Origin: Welwitschia mirabilis
Taxonomy: Eukaryota > Gnetophyta > Gnetopsida > Welwitschiales
Length of the DNA: 64,000 nt
NCBI GenBank assembly: GCA_051453625.1
Contig: JBOZIK010000001.1
Span: 275,663,259-275,727,258 of the forward strand
Direction: 5' to 3'
The translations under genes and the position numbers were made by a program. Shown one piece after another: positions 22,647 to 32,460 of the stretch (within the stretch, counting starts at the first letter, position 1; each line of letters starts with the position of its first letter). Under the pieces are notes generated by a model. That model saw nothing but the letters and a program-made list of their open reading frames with translations, made no database searches and was not told the DNA's origin.

Positions 22647-23370
22647 TGTAAGGTTATATTTTGTTAATCGATGTTAAACTAATGTTTTTTGTGAAGTAAA
22701 TTTTGTGTATCTTGTGTAGAAAATATTAACCACTTGTAGGTCAGATGATGAAGCTAGAAATGTTATACTTTGATCACTAGAAACCTATCAAGTTCACTTA
22801 CCCTCTTGAGGGGCCAACCGAACTTTCAAGGGGTCAACCGCACCTAGAGCATACTCTCAGAATTGAACTGAATTTAGAGGGGTTAACCTAATTTATGAGA
22901 GATCTATAGCACCTGTGAACCTATGCACTTGATATCCCTAAACTGATTGTCAAGGGATCGACCAGATCTTTGAGGGATTGACTGAACTTGAGCATTGTGC
23001 ACCTAATATCCCTGACCTGATCGTCAAGGGATTGAATAGATACCTGAGGAGTTGACCAAACCTTATGTAGAAAATTAGAATAGATTTTTATTAGGATGAG
23101 CAAGAGACTGGAAAGATATGCGAGCAACCAAATGAGGGGTCAACCGAACCCTGAGGGGTCGACCGAACATGGAGCCATATGAAACTAAGGTGACCGAAAA
23201 GTTCACTTAGGTAACCTATTTAAGTCATGGCACCAAGAGGGTCAACCAGACATTTGAGGGGTCAACCGAATGGAATAACAACAAAATTTTATATCTATTA
23301 TGTATCCATTTTTTAGCCATTTATAGCTGTTGGAAGCATAATTTTACTTGTAATAAAACTTAAAATCCTT

Positions 23371-23378
23371 TATAAATA
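23371..23378 (+). promoter_or_regulatory. LTR core promoter (TATA box), 3' LTR
   Basis: TATAAATA in the context CCTTTATAAATAGCCAAAAG, matching the 5' LTR box at 17738. In a 3' LTR it could drive readout transcription into 24231 onward. Confidence 0.6.
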
Positions 23379-23630
23379 GCCAAAAGAGAGATTACTAGAA
23401 AGTCTTTTTAACTCTTAACTAAAGAATTGAAACTTGTGATATTCATTGTACTATCTTGGCATTGTATTCCTAACCAAGGATGAGCTAATATTTATTGTAT
23501 GTTTACATTCAAGATCAGATCATGTACTTCATTGTTGTATCATTTATAGAAAAAGAGATCCATTGCTATCAATTAAGCTAAAGAATGAGTGATATCAGTG
23601 CATCAAGGCATTTCTTCATTACTATCACAC

Positions 23631-23858
23631 ATTGTGAAAGATTGAGACTTAGCCTACAAAAGTCCATTGAAAGGTTGAAACTTATCCTGCAAAANNNNNN
23701 NNNNNNNNNNNNNNNNNNNNNNNNNNNNNNNNNNNNNNNNNNNNNNNNNNNNNNNNNNNNNNNNNNNNNNNNNNNNNNNNNNNNNNNNNNNNNNATTGTG
23801 AAAGGTTGAGACTTAGCCTACAAAAGTCCATTGAAAGGTTGGGACTTAGCCTGCAAAA
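23631..23858. repeat. Duplicated contig ends around gap 23695-23794
   Basis: 23631-23694 and 23795-23858 match with few mismatches. Because the region is itself a tandem repeat, either an assembly overlap or real repeat units could explain it. Confidence 0.75.
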
Positions 23859-24904
23859 GTTCATTAAAAGGTTGAGACTTAGACTACAAAAGTTAGTTGA
23901 AAAGGTTGAGACTTATCCTGAAGTCTGTGTGTAAAGATTATAGGTGAACCTATAATACCTAAAAGAGTTAATAAAGATCCAAATTAGGATTGGTATTAAG
24001 CTGATCGTCGAGAGTGAAGTAGGGGGTTTCTTTTCTAGAACCACTAAAACTTGCGTGCATCTAATTGGTATATTATGCTTTTTGTTAATTTTATTTTTTA
24101 AATACTTTTAGTTTTTTATGCACAAATTTATTAGTAATCTATTTTAAGCAAGTTTTTATTGTAAGTCTATTTGAGTATTTTTTTTCAGAACCTATTCACC
24201 CTCCTCTAGGTTCTCGATCCCCTTAAATTACATGCATCATTTCCTCATGCTAGCTATTTTAATCTTGTATAGGCTCATAAGTAAGTTTAATTCATCCAAG
24301 AAATGCATCAAAAGAATAAATGCACAAATTTCAAAATTGTCATATGGCATAATGAGACAAACTTCTCAATTCCAATGAATAAAGCAATGAATATGCTATA
24401 AATAAAGTTCCCTTACACATCTCAAGAACATAAAGATCATGGTAGAGTAAATCTACTCATTTATCATTCGTAATTCTAGGTAAGAGTGTGTGTATTTGTT
24501 CAAATACGTATTTATTTCAAAATGCATAAAATCTATCAACCGCATAACATAAGAAAGAAAACATTTATTCCTAATATAGTACACCTATCATAATTACCAA
24601 GAATATAAATGAGTAAATAAGATGCAAAATATACTATTATATCCTTTTGATACTTTCAATTATTTTATGATGTGATTTTAATGCCCCACATAATGGGATT
24701 ATCTAATTGTAAATGTTTGGATAGATTTTCTCATAAACAACTTTTAACATAATTTTTATCATTTTCATGGTAAATAATAAATATTACAAACTAAGGTTAA
24801 TTTGAAAATGACATCTTACTTTATAAGGAACCTAAATAAGGATAATTATTCATTTAACTAAAAGCTTAACATACTTATTATTCAAGTAAATGAGATTTAC
24901 AAAA

Positions 24905-25078
24905 TATGGGATATGACAATACCAATACATTTAACTATAAATTTTCCATATTTGGCTATACTATTAGAGTAAACGCGAATGCTAATAATTCTAAAAAGAT
25001 TTATATGGTATAATCTGGTCTTATCTTAAGTAAACATAAATTTTAATACCTATGAATGTCACACTTTAGTATCAAAAC
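24905..25078 (+). repeat. LTR-end (U5-like) fragment with PBS-like tail
   Basis: Collinear with about 30930-31098. Shared words include ctattagag, tgctaataattctaaaaagattt, ggtcttatcttaagtaa and aaattttaa. It ends AATGTCACACTTTAGTATCAAAAC, which looks like a Gypsy LTR end followed by a decayed TGGTATCAGAGC primer site. Sequence 24231-24904 before it is AT-rich without recognised features and may be the decayed rest of this LTR. Confidence 0.6.
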
Positions 25079-25140
25079 ATAACCTTCTTTTTATTATGAT
25101 ATTTTATAATTGATACATAGTTCTAATGTAGAATGTTGAA

Positions 25141-25209
25141 GATGTCACATTCTGGTAGTAAAGTAACATTTGAAATTTTTCATGGATGTTACATTTTGGT
25201 ACGAGAGCT
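25141..25209 (+). repeat. Two further LTR-end/PBS-like motifs
   Basis: GATGTCACATTCTGGTAGTA (25141) and GATGTTACATTTTGGTACGA (25185) repeat the theme seen at 25055. The second continues GAGAGCTA, close to the TGGTATCAGAGC primer site. Confidence 0.5.
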
Positions 25210-25270
25210 ATAATTATGATTCATGTAAATGGACTTAATAAAATAATAAGTTTGATACACATATTCTTAT

Positions 25271-25488
25271 GATGTGATCAAGTGAATTATCATCATATAG
25301 TTCTCTTGATGTGTATCTTGTGAGTGGTTTAGAGATAAGTTAATCAATCATCATCTAATTTCTTAGTTAATAACATGGAATGAGATGATTAAGTGAATTA
25401 TCATCATATAGTTCTAACATGTAGCTTGTGAATAGTTGAGAAATTAGACGATCAACTGTAAGGTATTTCTTAGTTAATGAAGTAAAAT
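25271..25488 (+). repeat. Two-copy tandem duplication, ~110-bp unit
   Basis: Units 25271-25381 and 25382-25488 share GTGAATTATCATCATATAG, GTAGCTTGTGA-like and TTTCTTAGTTAAT words in the same order. A third unit seems to begin (GAGATGG) at 25489 and stops. Confidence 0.75.
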
Positions 25489-26400
25489 GAGATGGCATTA
25501 AATAAAGTTATAGTTTATTAAAATCAAATTGAAGGGATGATGTGGCATTATGGGGGTGTTGCATGAAGGTAATGAGGTGGTTGCATGCATGAGGAGCTCA
25601 TACATACCTTTAAATTGTCAATAATTAAAGACAACTGGCCAGGATGCACCTTAAAAAATGGATAAGATTTAGCTTTAACCTTTGGATGGAAAAGGTTCCT
25701 TTTGGTTCATCTTGGTGAGTCTAAGAAAAATTAATTTATGCAAAAATAGCCTTGTAAAGTCTAGGTTAGCTAGGGTAAAGAAGTAAGTGGGGAAAGCAAG
25801 TGAGTTAACTTATTGGAATTTCCTTAGAAATTATTCCACTTTTCATTAAAGGGTTAATTTAAATTTAACATTAAATGTATGTAGCTAAACTTTCATGTAA
25901 ATTCTATTAAGTTTAATTTGTATGGAGAACTTTGAGGGAAAATGTTGCAGAGTTGAATCCTAAAATGAACCCTTTATGGAAGAAATGCAATTACGAAATT
26001 AAGATATAATTGAACATCCAACATTTTTATTATGGTTGTAGGGCATTATCTTGAACCTCCTCAATATTAGTGACCTGTAGCTTAAGTACCTTATAAACTT
26101 ATTTTTACTTTTATTTGATTAATTTATTAATAAGAATAAACACTAAGATCACTATTCTTAAAGATAAGACAAACTACAATAATAAACGATAGAGAGAGGG
26201 CAAAGATAGATATCTTGAAATCTATTGGGAATTAGAAAATATACCCTTGAGTATTAGAAATAATGCATATGGTGCCAACAAAATAGACTTTTTATCTTAA
26301 TATTAAAAAATAGGTCTATGTTACCAGTAATATATTTAAAATATTTTTCCAAATAAATCTTAATGTAAATATAAATAATAAGTTAGAAAATTTATTTCAT
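25489..26400. other. AT-rich stretch, no gene seen
   Basis: It includes a few GC-richer words at 25535-25600 (gatgtggcattatggggg). No coding similarity was noticed on either strand. Confidence 0.5.
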
Positions 26401-26677
26401 TAATCCTTTACATGACCAAATTAGAATGTTAAATGTCACTACGTTCAATAGGCATGAGGATGATTCTATCTAACCTTTCGTTGGATTGGGAAGAATAGAA
26501 AAAAATAAAAATAAAAGACTACAAGGAATATGTTTATCAACTATCGGTTTGACCAAGAACGGGACTAGAAATAGATTTTAAGCTTCATCAGAACCCTCTT
26601 CCTTATCTCAGTTTTTGTATTAAGGTTAAAACAAGGGGTACCTCATCATTACCAACGAAGCCCCCTCTCTTGTAGAT

Positions 26678-26710
26678 GCCACTTGGCAGACATGTGGTCG
26701 GCCAAGTGGC
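26678..26710. repeat. Perfect 10-bp inverted repeat GCCACTTGGC/GCCAAGTGGC
   Basis: Arms 26678-26687 and 26701-26710 with a 13-nt spacer. The word recurs at 26804 (CCACTTGGCC). Confidence 0.8.
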
Positions 26711-26924
26711 TATTTGTTTGACTCGCGAAATGGAGAGTGGGAAGGATCCTTATTAAAATTCAAATGTTAGATCGTGTTGGACGAGTGGAGAAAGCAGCAA
26801 AACCCACTTGGCCATCATGTAAGAGGATTAACACGGTATAGGCATAAGGAACGTAGCAAAGGGGTATAAATTTAAAGGTGATTTTAGCATCTATAATGTA
26901 GTATATCTAACCGTTTTTGCCTTA

Positions 26925-26978
26925 ACGTCATTATGCAGTTTTTAATTTTAATTCCTTTTGACATTATCATAATGACGT
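26925..26978. repeat. 11-bp inverted repeat with TGACGT cores
   Basis: ACGTCATTATG (26925-26935) and CATAATGACGT (26968-26978) with a 32-nt spacer. TGACG is the core of plant as-1/bZIP sites, so the paired sites could be regulatory; this is inference. Confidence 0.75.
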
Positions 26979-27060
26979 CGTGTGATATTTAATGTAGGAT
27001 TGCTTAAGGGAGAGTATACAATGAATTCCTTTGGTAATTGAGGACCATTCCAGTTGGGTG

Positions 27061-29151
27061 TGATGTGGCTGTGTGATTAGGAAAAAATTCTCGAATCAAG
27101 ATGATAACACTCTATTTATCATAAAATTTTATCTTTACACATCCTTTTTATATTTACACAATCCAGGTTAGGTTTTCATATTAGGGTTTTACTGTTTGTT
27201 GAGCTTTTATATTTATTATTATGCTCACAATCTTAACTAAGGTTGTATGTCATAAGACTTTACATGCCATAAGACTTTAACAGTGTTGGGTCTGTCTTTA
27301 TTAGCGTAAATGGTGTGCTTTATTATTTTTTTGAAACAATATTGATTTAAATTGTATATGTATTTGTTAAATTGTAATAGTAGTATCGTGTAACTTGAAA
27401 CATATCCGCTCAATCGTATTATCTTATTGCTTTTATAAATCATTGTTTTAGAGGTTATATGCAGTAGTTGCTTTAGTCGTAGTAATCATAAGTTCTTCCC
27501 TCTTTTATAAAGGTTCAACTCTTTAGGAGTCAAACCAAAATATTTGTGCAAGGGATAAATAAAAATTAGGTTACTTTGGAGTTAAAGCTAGTAGTATATG
27601 ATCTTTTCATGAATATAAATTTAAAAGATTAAGTCACATTTGGCCATAGGAGCTGCTTCATAAAAATGGTAGTTTTTAATCTTATGGGTGTCATTAGGTT
27701 ACTTGATATAATAAAATGTTTCCAGTGTTTCATTTGTTTTGATATTCTTAATTATGATAGCATAGCAATTTAAAATAAATAGGGATGTTATAAATAAAGC
27801 TCAGATTGATTTTACTTAAATCTTCTTATAATTGAACTTTGGACAAGAAGGTGAAAAGATAAGAAACAGTATTGTCAACATATGCCTTCTTAGAAGATTT
27901 GACAACTAACCTTTTTGTTTGATTTGCCTTTAAGTAGACAAGTTGGTTAATGTCGATGAATCAATTGCTAACTTAACTTCGACAACACATACAAAGATTG
28001 TAACATTGAATTTCTTCCAATAAGTAGGTTAATTTTTAAAGAAAGGGATGTGTTATTTCTTTAAAATTCTTGATTTAATTAAGAAAGTTATATATGTTCT
28101 AAGGACTTAAATAAATAAAAATTTAGAAGAGGCCTTGAGCACCTTTAAGATGCTTAACTAAATTTTTTATTAGAGTCTTGAAGTGAGAAAGTGCTAAGGC
28201 AAAAGATAATGATAAGAGCACTATATAAGTGAATTCCTTCCAAGTTTGAATGTATATGTTGGTAGTGTTGGATTAGGACATGTAAGGGTTCTAATTCTAC
28301 ATCCAATATAACTGTTAGATTGATATAATTATTAGAGTATTGAATCATGCATTGCAATGTCTTACATATGAAAAAGATTTAACTTCATAAATGTGTGAAG
28401 AAATATCCATAAAATGTGATATAATTAGTTATAATATGAAGCAGGAATAAGCTATCAAAGTGCACAGTGGTAGCCATAGACTTAAGTACTAGGTTGCTAT
28501 AATATTCCTTTGTATGAGGTATGTAAAATTAAATTATATTTAATTAGTATAAATTTTGGAGTGCGTGAAGCTTAGGCATACCAAATTTAAAGGTTGTAAA
28601 ATTTTACACTGGATGGTCCTAAGTTCTTACATCCTTTTGTGCTCGAAAGAAATTCTTGTTCTCTTCTTATGATTTCTTGAATTTCTTGTAATTTTCTAAA
28701 ACTATCTTGTTTATTTTTAATTGGTCTAAAATTCTTCTATGAACATTGATTGTAAACTTGAAAAATAGTCTTATATGATCTTAATTCTTGAAAAGTGGAA
28801 AAACATTACATCATTAGATTAATTGATGTAGTGTCTTTGATTTATCTCATAGATTATGATTTCTTTATTAATGATTAAATCTTTTAATGCACTTTAACTC
28901 TACATTTGATATGTGTCTTTGATAGGACAAAGGTTATTCCAAATTAAGATGTAATGATTCTTCTAGATTTTTCTATAAAAGCTCAATAAAAACAATGCTA
29001 GATCAAAAGCAAATGAGGCGTGAAAAAGACAATTAAGCTATAAAAGGTTTAGTAGTCAAGAAAACTAGATAATGAAGCAACATTAGAGTTGGAGAGAGAG
29101 AGATTTTACAATGGAAACTTGAGCAATCGAAGGGCTTCCAGGAGAAAACCT
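27061..29151. other. AT-rich stretch, no gene seen
   Basis: No retroelement domain was recognised. Because it ends at a PPT (29152-29168) it may be the eroded internal region of the element whose 3' LTR starts at 29169. Confidence 0.45.
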
Positions 29152-29168
29152 CTTAAGGGAGAGAGAAA
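29152..29168 (+). other. Polypurine tract before LTR-like repeat copy 2
   Basis: TTAAGGGAGAGAGAAA sits directly before TGTCATGTCC at 29169, the classic PPT/LTR junction. Confidence 0.65.
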
Positions 29169-30869
29169 TGTCATGTCCAGGTTTCTAAAGATTAGGTAAC
29201 TTTTCAAGTTAATTAGATAAATGAATAAATATTGGAATATAATCAATAATATTGAGTTAATTGTTTAAAATAATAATAATAATAGTAATAATAATTTATA
29301 AATTATTAAAAATATAAGTATGCTTATCTATTTTAATAAATTGATTAAAAGTTAACTTAAAGTTGCTAAATTTTAGTTAATTATTTAAAATTATGTTAAT
29401 TATGATGTCTACTATTAGTTATGCATATTTTCTATTTTATAGCCTACTTAGTTTATTTTTGAAAGTTAATTAAGACTAGTTTAGGTTTCTATTAATCATC
29501 TTATTTATGGGATACTAATTTTTATTCCTTTGAAAGGTTTACTTATCTTAACTTATCTTTAGTAATTAAATTCTCTTAGAAAAGTTTTCATATTATCATT
29601 CACACCTAGTGGATAGGATTAGAAAGCATGGATTAAGGAAACCTAAAATACTTATAGGATCTTAATCCTTGCAATTAGTTTGAAGTCACAAATGGATGGA
29701 TTTTTTGGCCACAAGAGACATAGCTGAGTTTCTTGCTATTAGGAAGACTATTGGGGCCTTTTGGAGCTGCTAATAAAGTTCTTGAATTTTGGCTTTAGAA
29801 CAAGTATGGTCAAGGAACCTTTCCTATATTTTATTTAGTTTAACTTTTCTTTCTTATATTTTGTATAACTTAAGCTTCTATTCTTACATCTTATATGGTT
29901 CTAACTTTTTTGCCTATTTGTATAGACTTATAATTATGCATCTTGCTTATTATACCTATAAGCTCAAATTGTATTGTCTGTTAAACTTGTGTCTTGCTTG
30001 TTAGGCATCTTGCTTGTTATGCATCTACTTAGTAAGCCATTTTTGTATAAGTCTTATGTGTTGATCATGGACTTGAGACTATTAGTTTCCTAAATAAGAG
30101 AATTAAAACTAGTCATCATAACAAATTATATAGACTAAGAAAGTGAATTTCTCTGTTGATACTTTTCACAGCTATATAAATAGACTACCAGATTGAAAAG
30201 GGAAAATTGTGCGCATAATCTTATGATATATATATCCCTCCCAGTAGGGTGAAATTAGATTAATAGAATGTGAAGTCTGATAATAGTAAACTAAAGATAA
30301 TTTCTAATTGAATTATGTAACCTTCATCATCAGCCTTTAGTCATACTTATTTTTCCTTACCTTATAATCTTGGGACTCGTTCGTAGCCGTTTTATGCCTT
30401 GGATCACACTAAGAACTATGATGTATGCAGTTCTCATACCATGTTGTTTGTGCACATTTAGATGTTGGCATGGATTCTAATCACTTGTAAAGAAATGCCT
30501 ATTGCTATCGGCTTAGGCGATTTTCAATATTTATTTATGCCTTATGTATGTAACTAGATTTAAGAACCAATTCTTATGTTTTAACTTGTGAATCTATATT
30601 ATTATTGCAACTTTTCTATGACTACTAGGTAAACACTATATCTTTAGGATATTAAACTATTCTATTTCTTAAACTTATAGTTTTAATTTTAATTTGAAAA
30701 AGGCTTATAGTTGTAACTTTAATTGAATATTTACCTTAATAAATTTTAGCTAGCGTGCAATGTTATTAGTAAATTAATTAATTTAGATGTTCCCATTATA
30801 CTTAATAATAAAACTTAGCTATCAATAATTTAGAGCTTATTTTAATTATGAGGTTAAATATGTCACACA
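29169..30869 (+). repeat. Long LTR-like repeat, copy 2 (partner at 11709)
   Basis: Opens TGTCATGTCC and is collinear with 11709-13413, including an AAT microsatellite at 29270-29294. The copy-1 similarity ends near TTTAGAGC (30835). A TGTCACACA word at 30861-30869 may mark the LTR end, or the LTR may extend to about 31088. With the PPT in front this is best read as a 3' LTR on the plus strand. Confidence 0.75.
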
Positions 30870-30929
30870 CTTTTCATGGAAATGTTATAAGTAGATAGTT
30901 ATGCTTTACAAACATACTCTTAGTAATGA

Positions 30930-31098
30930 TTTCATGGATATCATTACATTTAATTACAACATTTTCCACTTTTGGCAATTACTATTAGAGCTAATGTAAA
31001 TGCTTATAATTCTAAAAAGATTTGTGTGATATAAGCTAGTCTTATCTTAAGTAAGGATAAATTTTAACGCATGTTAATGTTGCACTTTGGTATATCAC
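30930..31098 (+). repeat. LTR-end (U5-like) fragment, second copy
   Basis: Collinear with 24905-25078. It ends AATGTTGCACTTTGGTATAT, again an LTR-end plus PBS-like word. Confidence 0.6.
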
Positions 31099-32059
31099 CA
31101 CTAAAAATAATTTATTATAGTAATATTTACCATAGGAAAATTTGTTTTTATCTTCTTAATCAAAAAGTTATTATCTTTATTGACCATCTTACTCTTAGAA
31201 GTCTTTAGAATAAAAAGGATATCAAATCCTATTTACTTAAAAGAATTCCTTTATTATGAGAATTTGGAGTAAATATTAAAGATAAAAAATAATATAAAAG
31301 CTTATTTTTCGATGATCATTTTTGTNNNNNNNNNNNNNNNNNNNNNNNNNNNNNNNNNNNNNNNNNNNNNNNNNNNNNNNNNNNNNNNNNNNNNNNNNNN
31401 NNNNNNNNNNNNNNNNNNNNNNNNNNNNNNNNNNNNNNNNNNNNNNNNNNNNNNNNNNNNNNNNNNNNNNNNNNNNNNNNNNNNNNNNNNNNNNNNNNNN
31501 NNNNNNNNNNNNNNNNNNNNNNNNNNNNNNNNNNNNNNNNNNNNNNNNNNNNNNNNNNNNNNNNNNNNNNNNNNNNNNNNNNNNNNNNNNNNNNNNNNNN
31601 NNNNNNNNNNNNNNNNNNNNNNNNNNNNNNNNNNNNNNNNNNNNNNNNNNNNNNNNNNNNNNNNNNNNNNNNNNNNNNNNNNNNNNNNNNNNNNNNNNNN
31701 NNNNNNNNNNNNNNNNNNNNNNNNNNNNNNNNNNNNNNNNNNNNNNNNNNNNNNNNNNNNNNNNNNNNNNNNNNNNNNNNNNNTGTCTTTCTTATACTGA
31801 AAACAAATCCAAAGAATCAATTTCTAATACTTGAATTCATTTAAAACAAATAGAAAGGGAATCTATTATGATAAATCTAGAATTTTACAATTGAACTAAT
31901 TACTAAATAAATGGGAATATAGTCTACAAAAAGAAGGGAATAATAAAAATAGTGTGAAAATAGAAAATAATAAAATTTAATCAGTTTTAATAAATTCTAT
32001 TACAAAAAAAGGAAGGGCGGTTCTAAAACATGGGATAAACGAATAGGATGATAACTAAT
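31099..32059. other. AT-rich stretch with 458-N gap, no gene seen
   Basis: Nothing recognised on either side of the gap 31326-31783. Confidence 0.5.
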
Positions 32060-32460
32060 GCTTTAGTTTCATTCCTTAGATGCTCAACTCATGAACAAAA
32101 AAATTTCTTAAAATTAACAAAATTTATTCTTAAAAAGAAATTTTATGAAAACATTAGAAATTATTTTATCACTCCTATAATACAATAACTTAAGAAAATG
32201 TTATTTAACTTGATTTTGAATAACATGATTGTGAACATCAATATGCTTAGTTTTTTTAAATGAAAAATAGGATTCTTTATCATACTAATGACACTTATAC
32301 TATTAGAGTAGAAAAAATTTAAAGCAATAATTCTTACATTTAGTTATATAAAAAGGGATTTTAAAAAAATCACTTAAGAGGAAGCATCAATAATAGTAAT
32401 ATACTTGGACTATGTAATGAAGAAAGTAGTAAAAGTTTATATCTGAACTTTCATGAAATT
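32060..32460 (-). pseudogene. Copia RNase H relic
   Basis: The minus strand gives, in order and across frameshifts: SKYITIIDASS-stop-VIFLKSLF (family TEAEYIAxxxAxxEAIWLxxLL), then SVISMIKNPIFHLK, then KTKHIDVHNHVIQNQV (about 32216-32254; family NPVFHxRTKHIDIxxHFIRD) and finally RSDKIISNVFIKFLFKNKF (family DQxADIFTKxLxxxKF). These are the C-terminal RNase H blocks of Ty1/Copia pol. I could not follow RT to the right of 32460 with confidence. It is a short, heavily decayed fragment of a minus-strand element separate from the others. Confidence 0.7.

Larger units (their letters stand above)
17035..24225 (+). mobile_element. Pol-less Ty1/Copia element with extra ORF
   Basis: Two direct LTRs (17035-18434 and 22647-24225) bracket, in order: PBS, gag with UBN2-type start, coiled-coil linker, protease remnant, a short GAG-pre-integrase remnant, a separate 348-codon frame and a PPT. 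RT, RNase H and nearly all of integrase are absent although the internal region is continuous there; the only internal gap, 19114-19424, lies inside gag. AATTA occurs at 17030-17034 and 24226-24230 directly beside the LTRs, a candidate 5-bp target-site duplication. The LTRs differ visibly, so the insertion is old. It looks like a non-autonomous Copia derivative, possibly of the Sirevirus/Maximus type, which often have large LTRs and an extra 3' ORF. Confidence 0.85.
22647..24225 (+). repeat. 3' LTR of the Copia element
   Basis: Collinear with 17035-18434. U3 motif array at 22807-23270, TATA at 23371, ~33-bp R-region tandem units at 23633-23935. A 100-N gap (23695-23794) sits inside those tandem units, so their true number is unknown. 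It ends at GATCCCCTTA, and AATTA follows. Confidence 0.85.
26401..27060. other. GC-richer island with inverted repeats, identity unknown
   Basis: This island stands out from the AT-rich surroundings and contains most of the local CpG. It holds a perfect 10-bp inverted repeat (26678-26710), a third copy of CCACTTGGCC (26804-26813), a TATAAAT-like word at 26867 and an 11-bp inverted repeat containing TGACGT (26925-26978). No ORF above background is visible. It could be a promoter, the U3 of an unrecognised element or a MITE. Confidence 0.4.

Noticed and set aside
26401-27060. Endogenous pararetrovirus promoter, suggested by TGACG sites and a TATA-like word
   Set aside because: No caulimovirid RT, movement or coat-like coding text was found nearby, so the idea is unsupported.
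29789-30004. 71-codon plus-strand Leu/Tyr-rich frame
   Set aside because: It sits in the LTR-like repeat, and the partner copy at about 12330-12550 has stops in the same frame.
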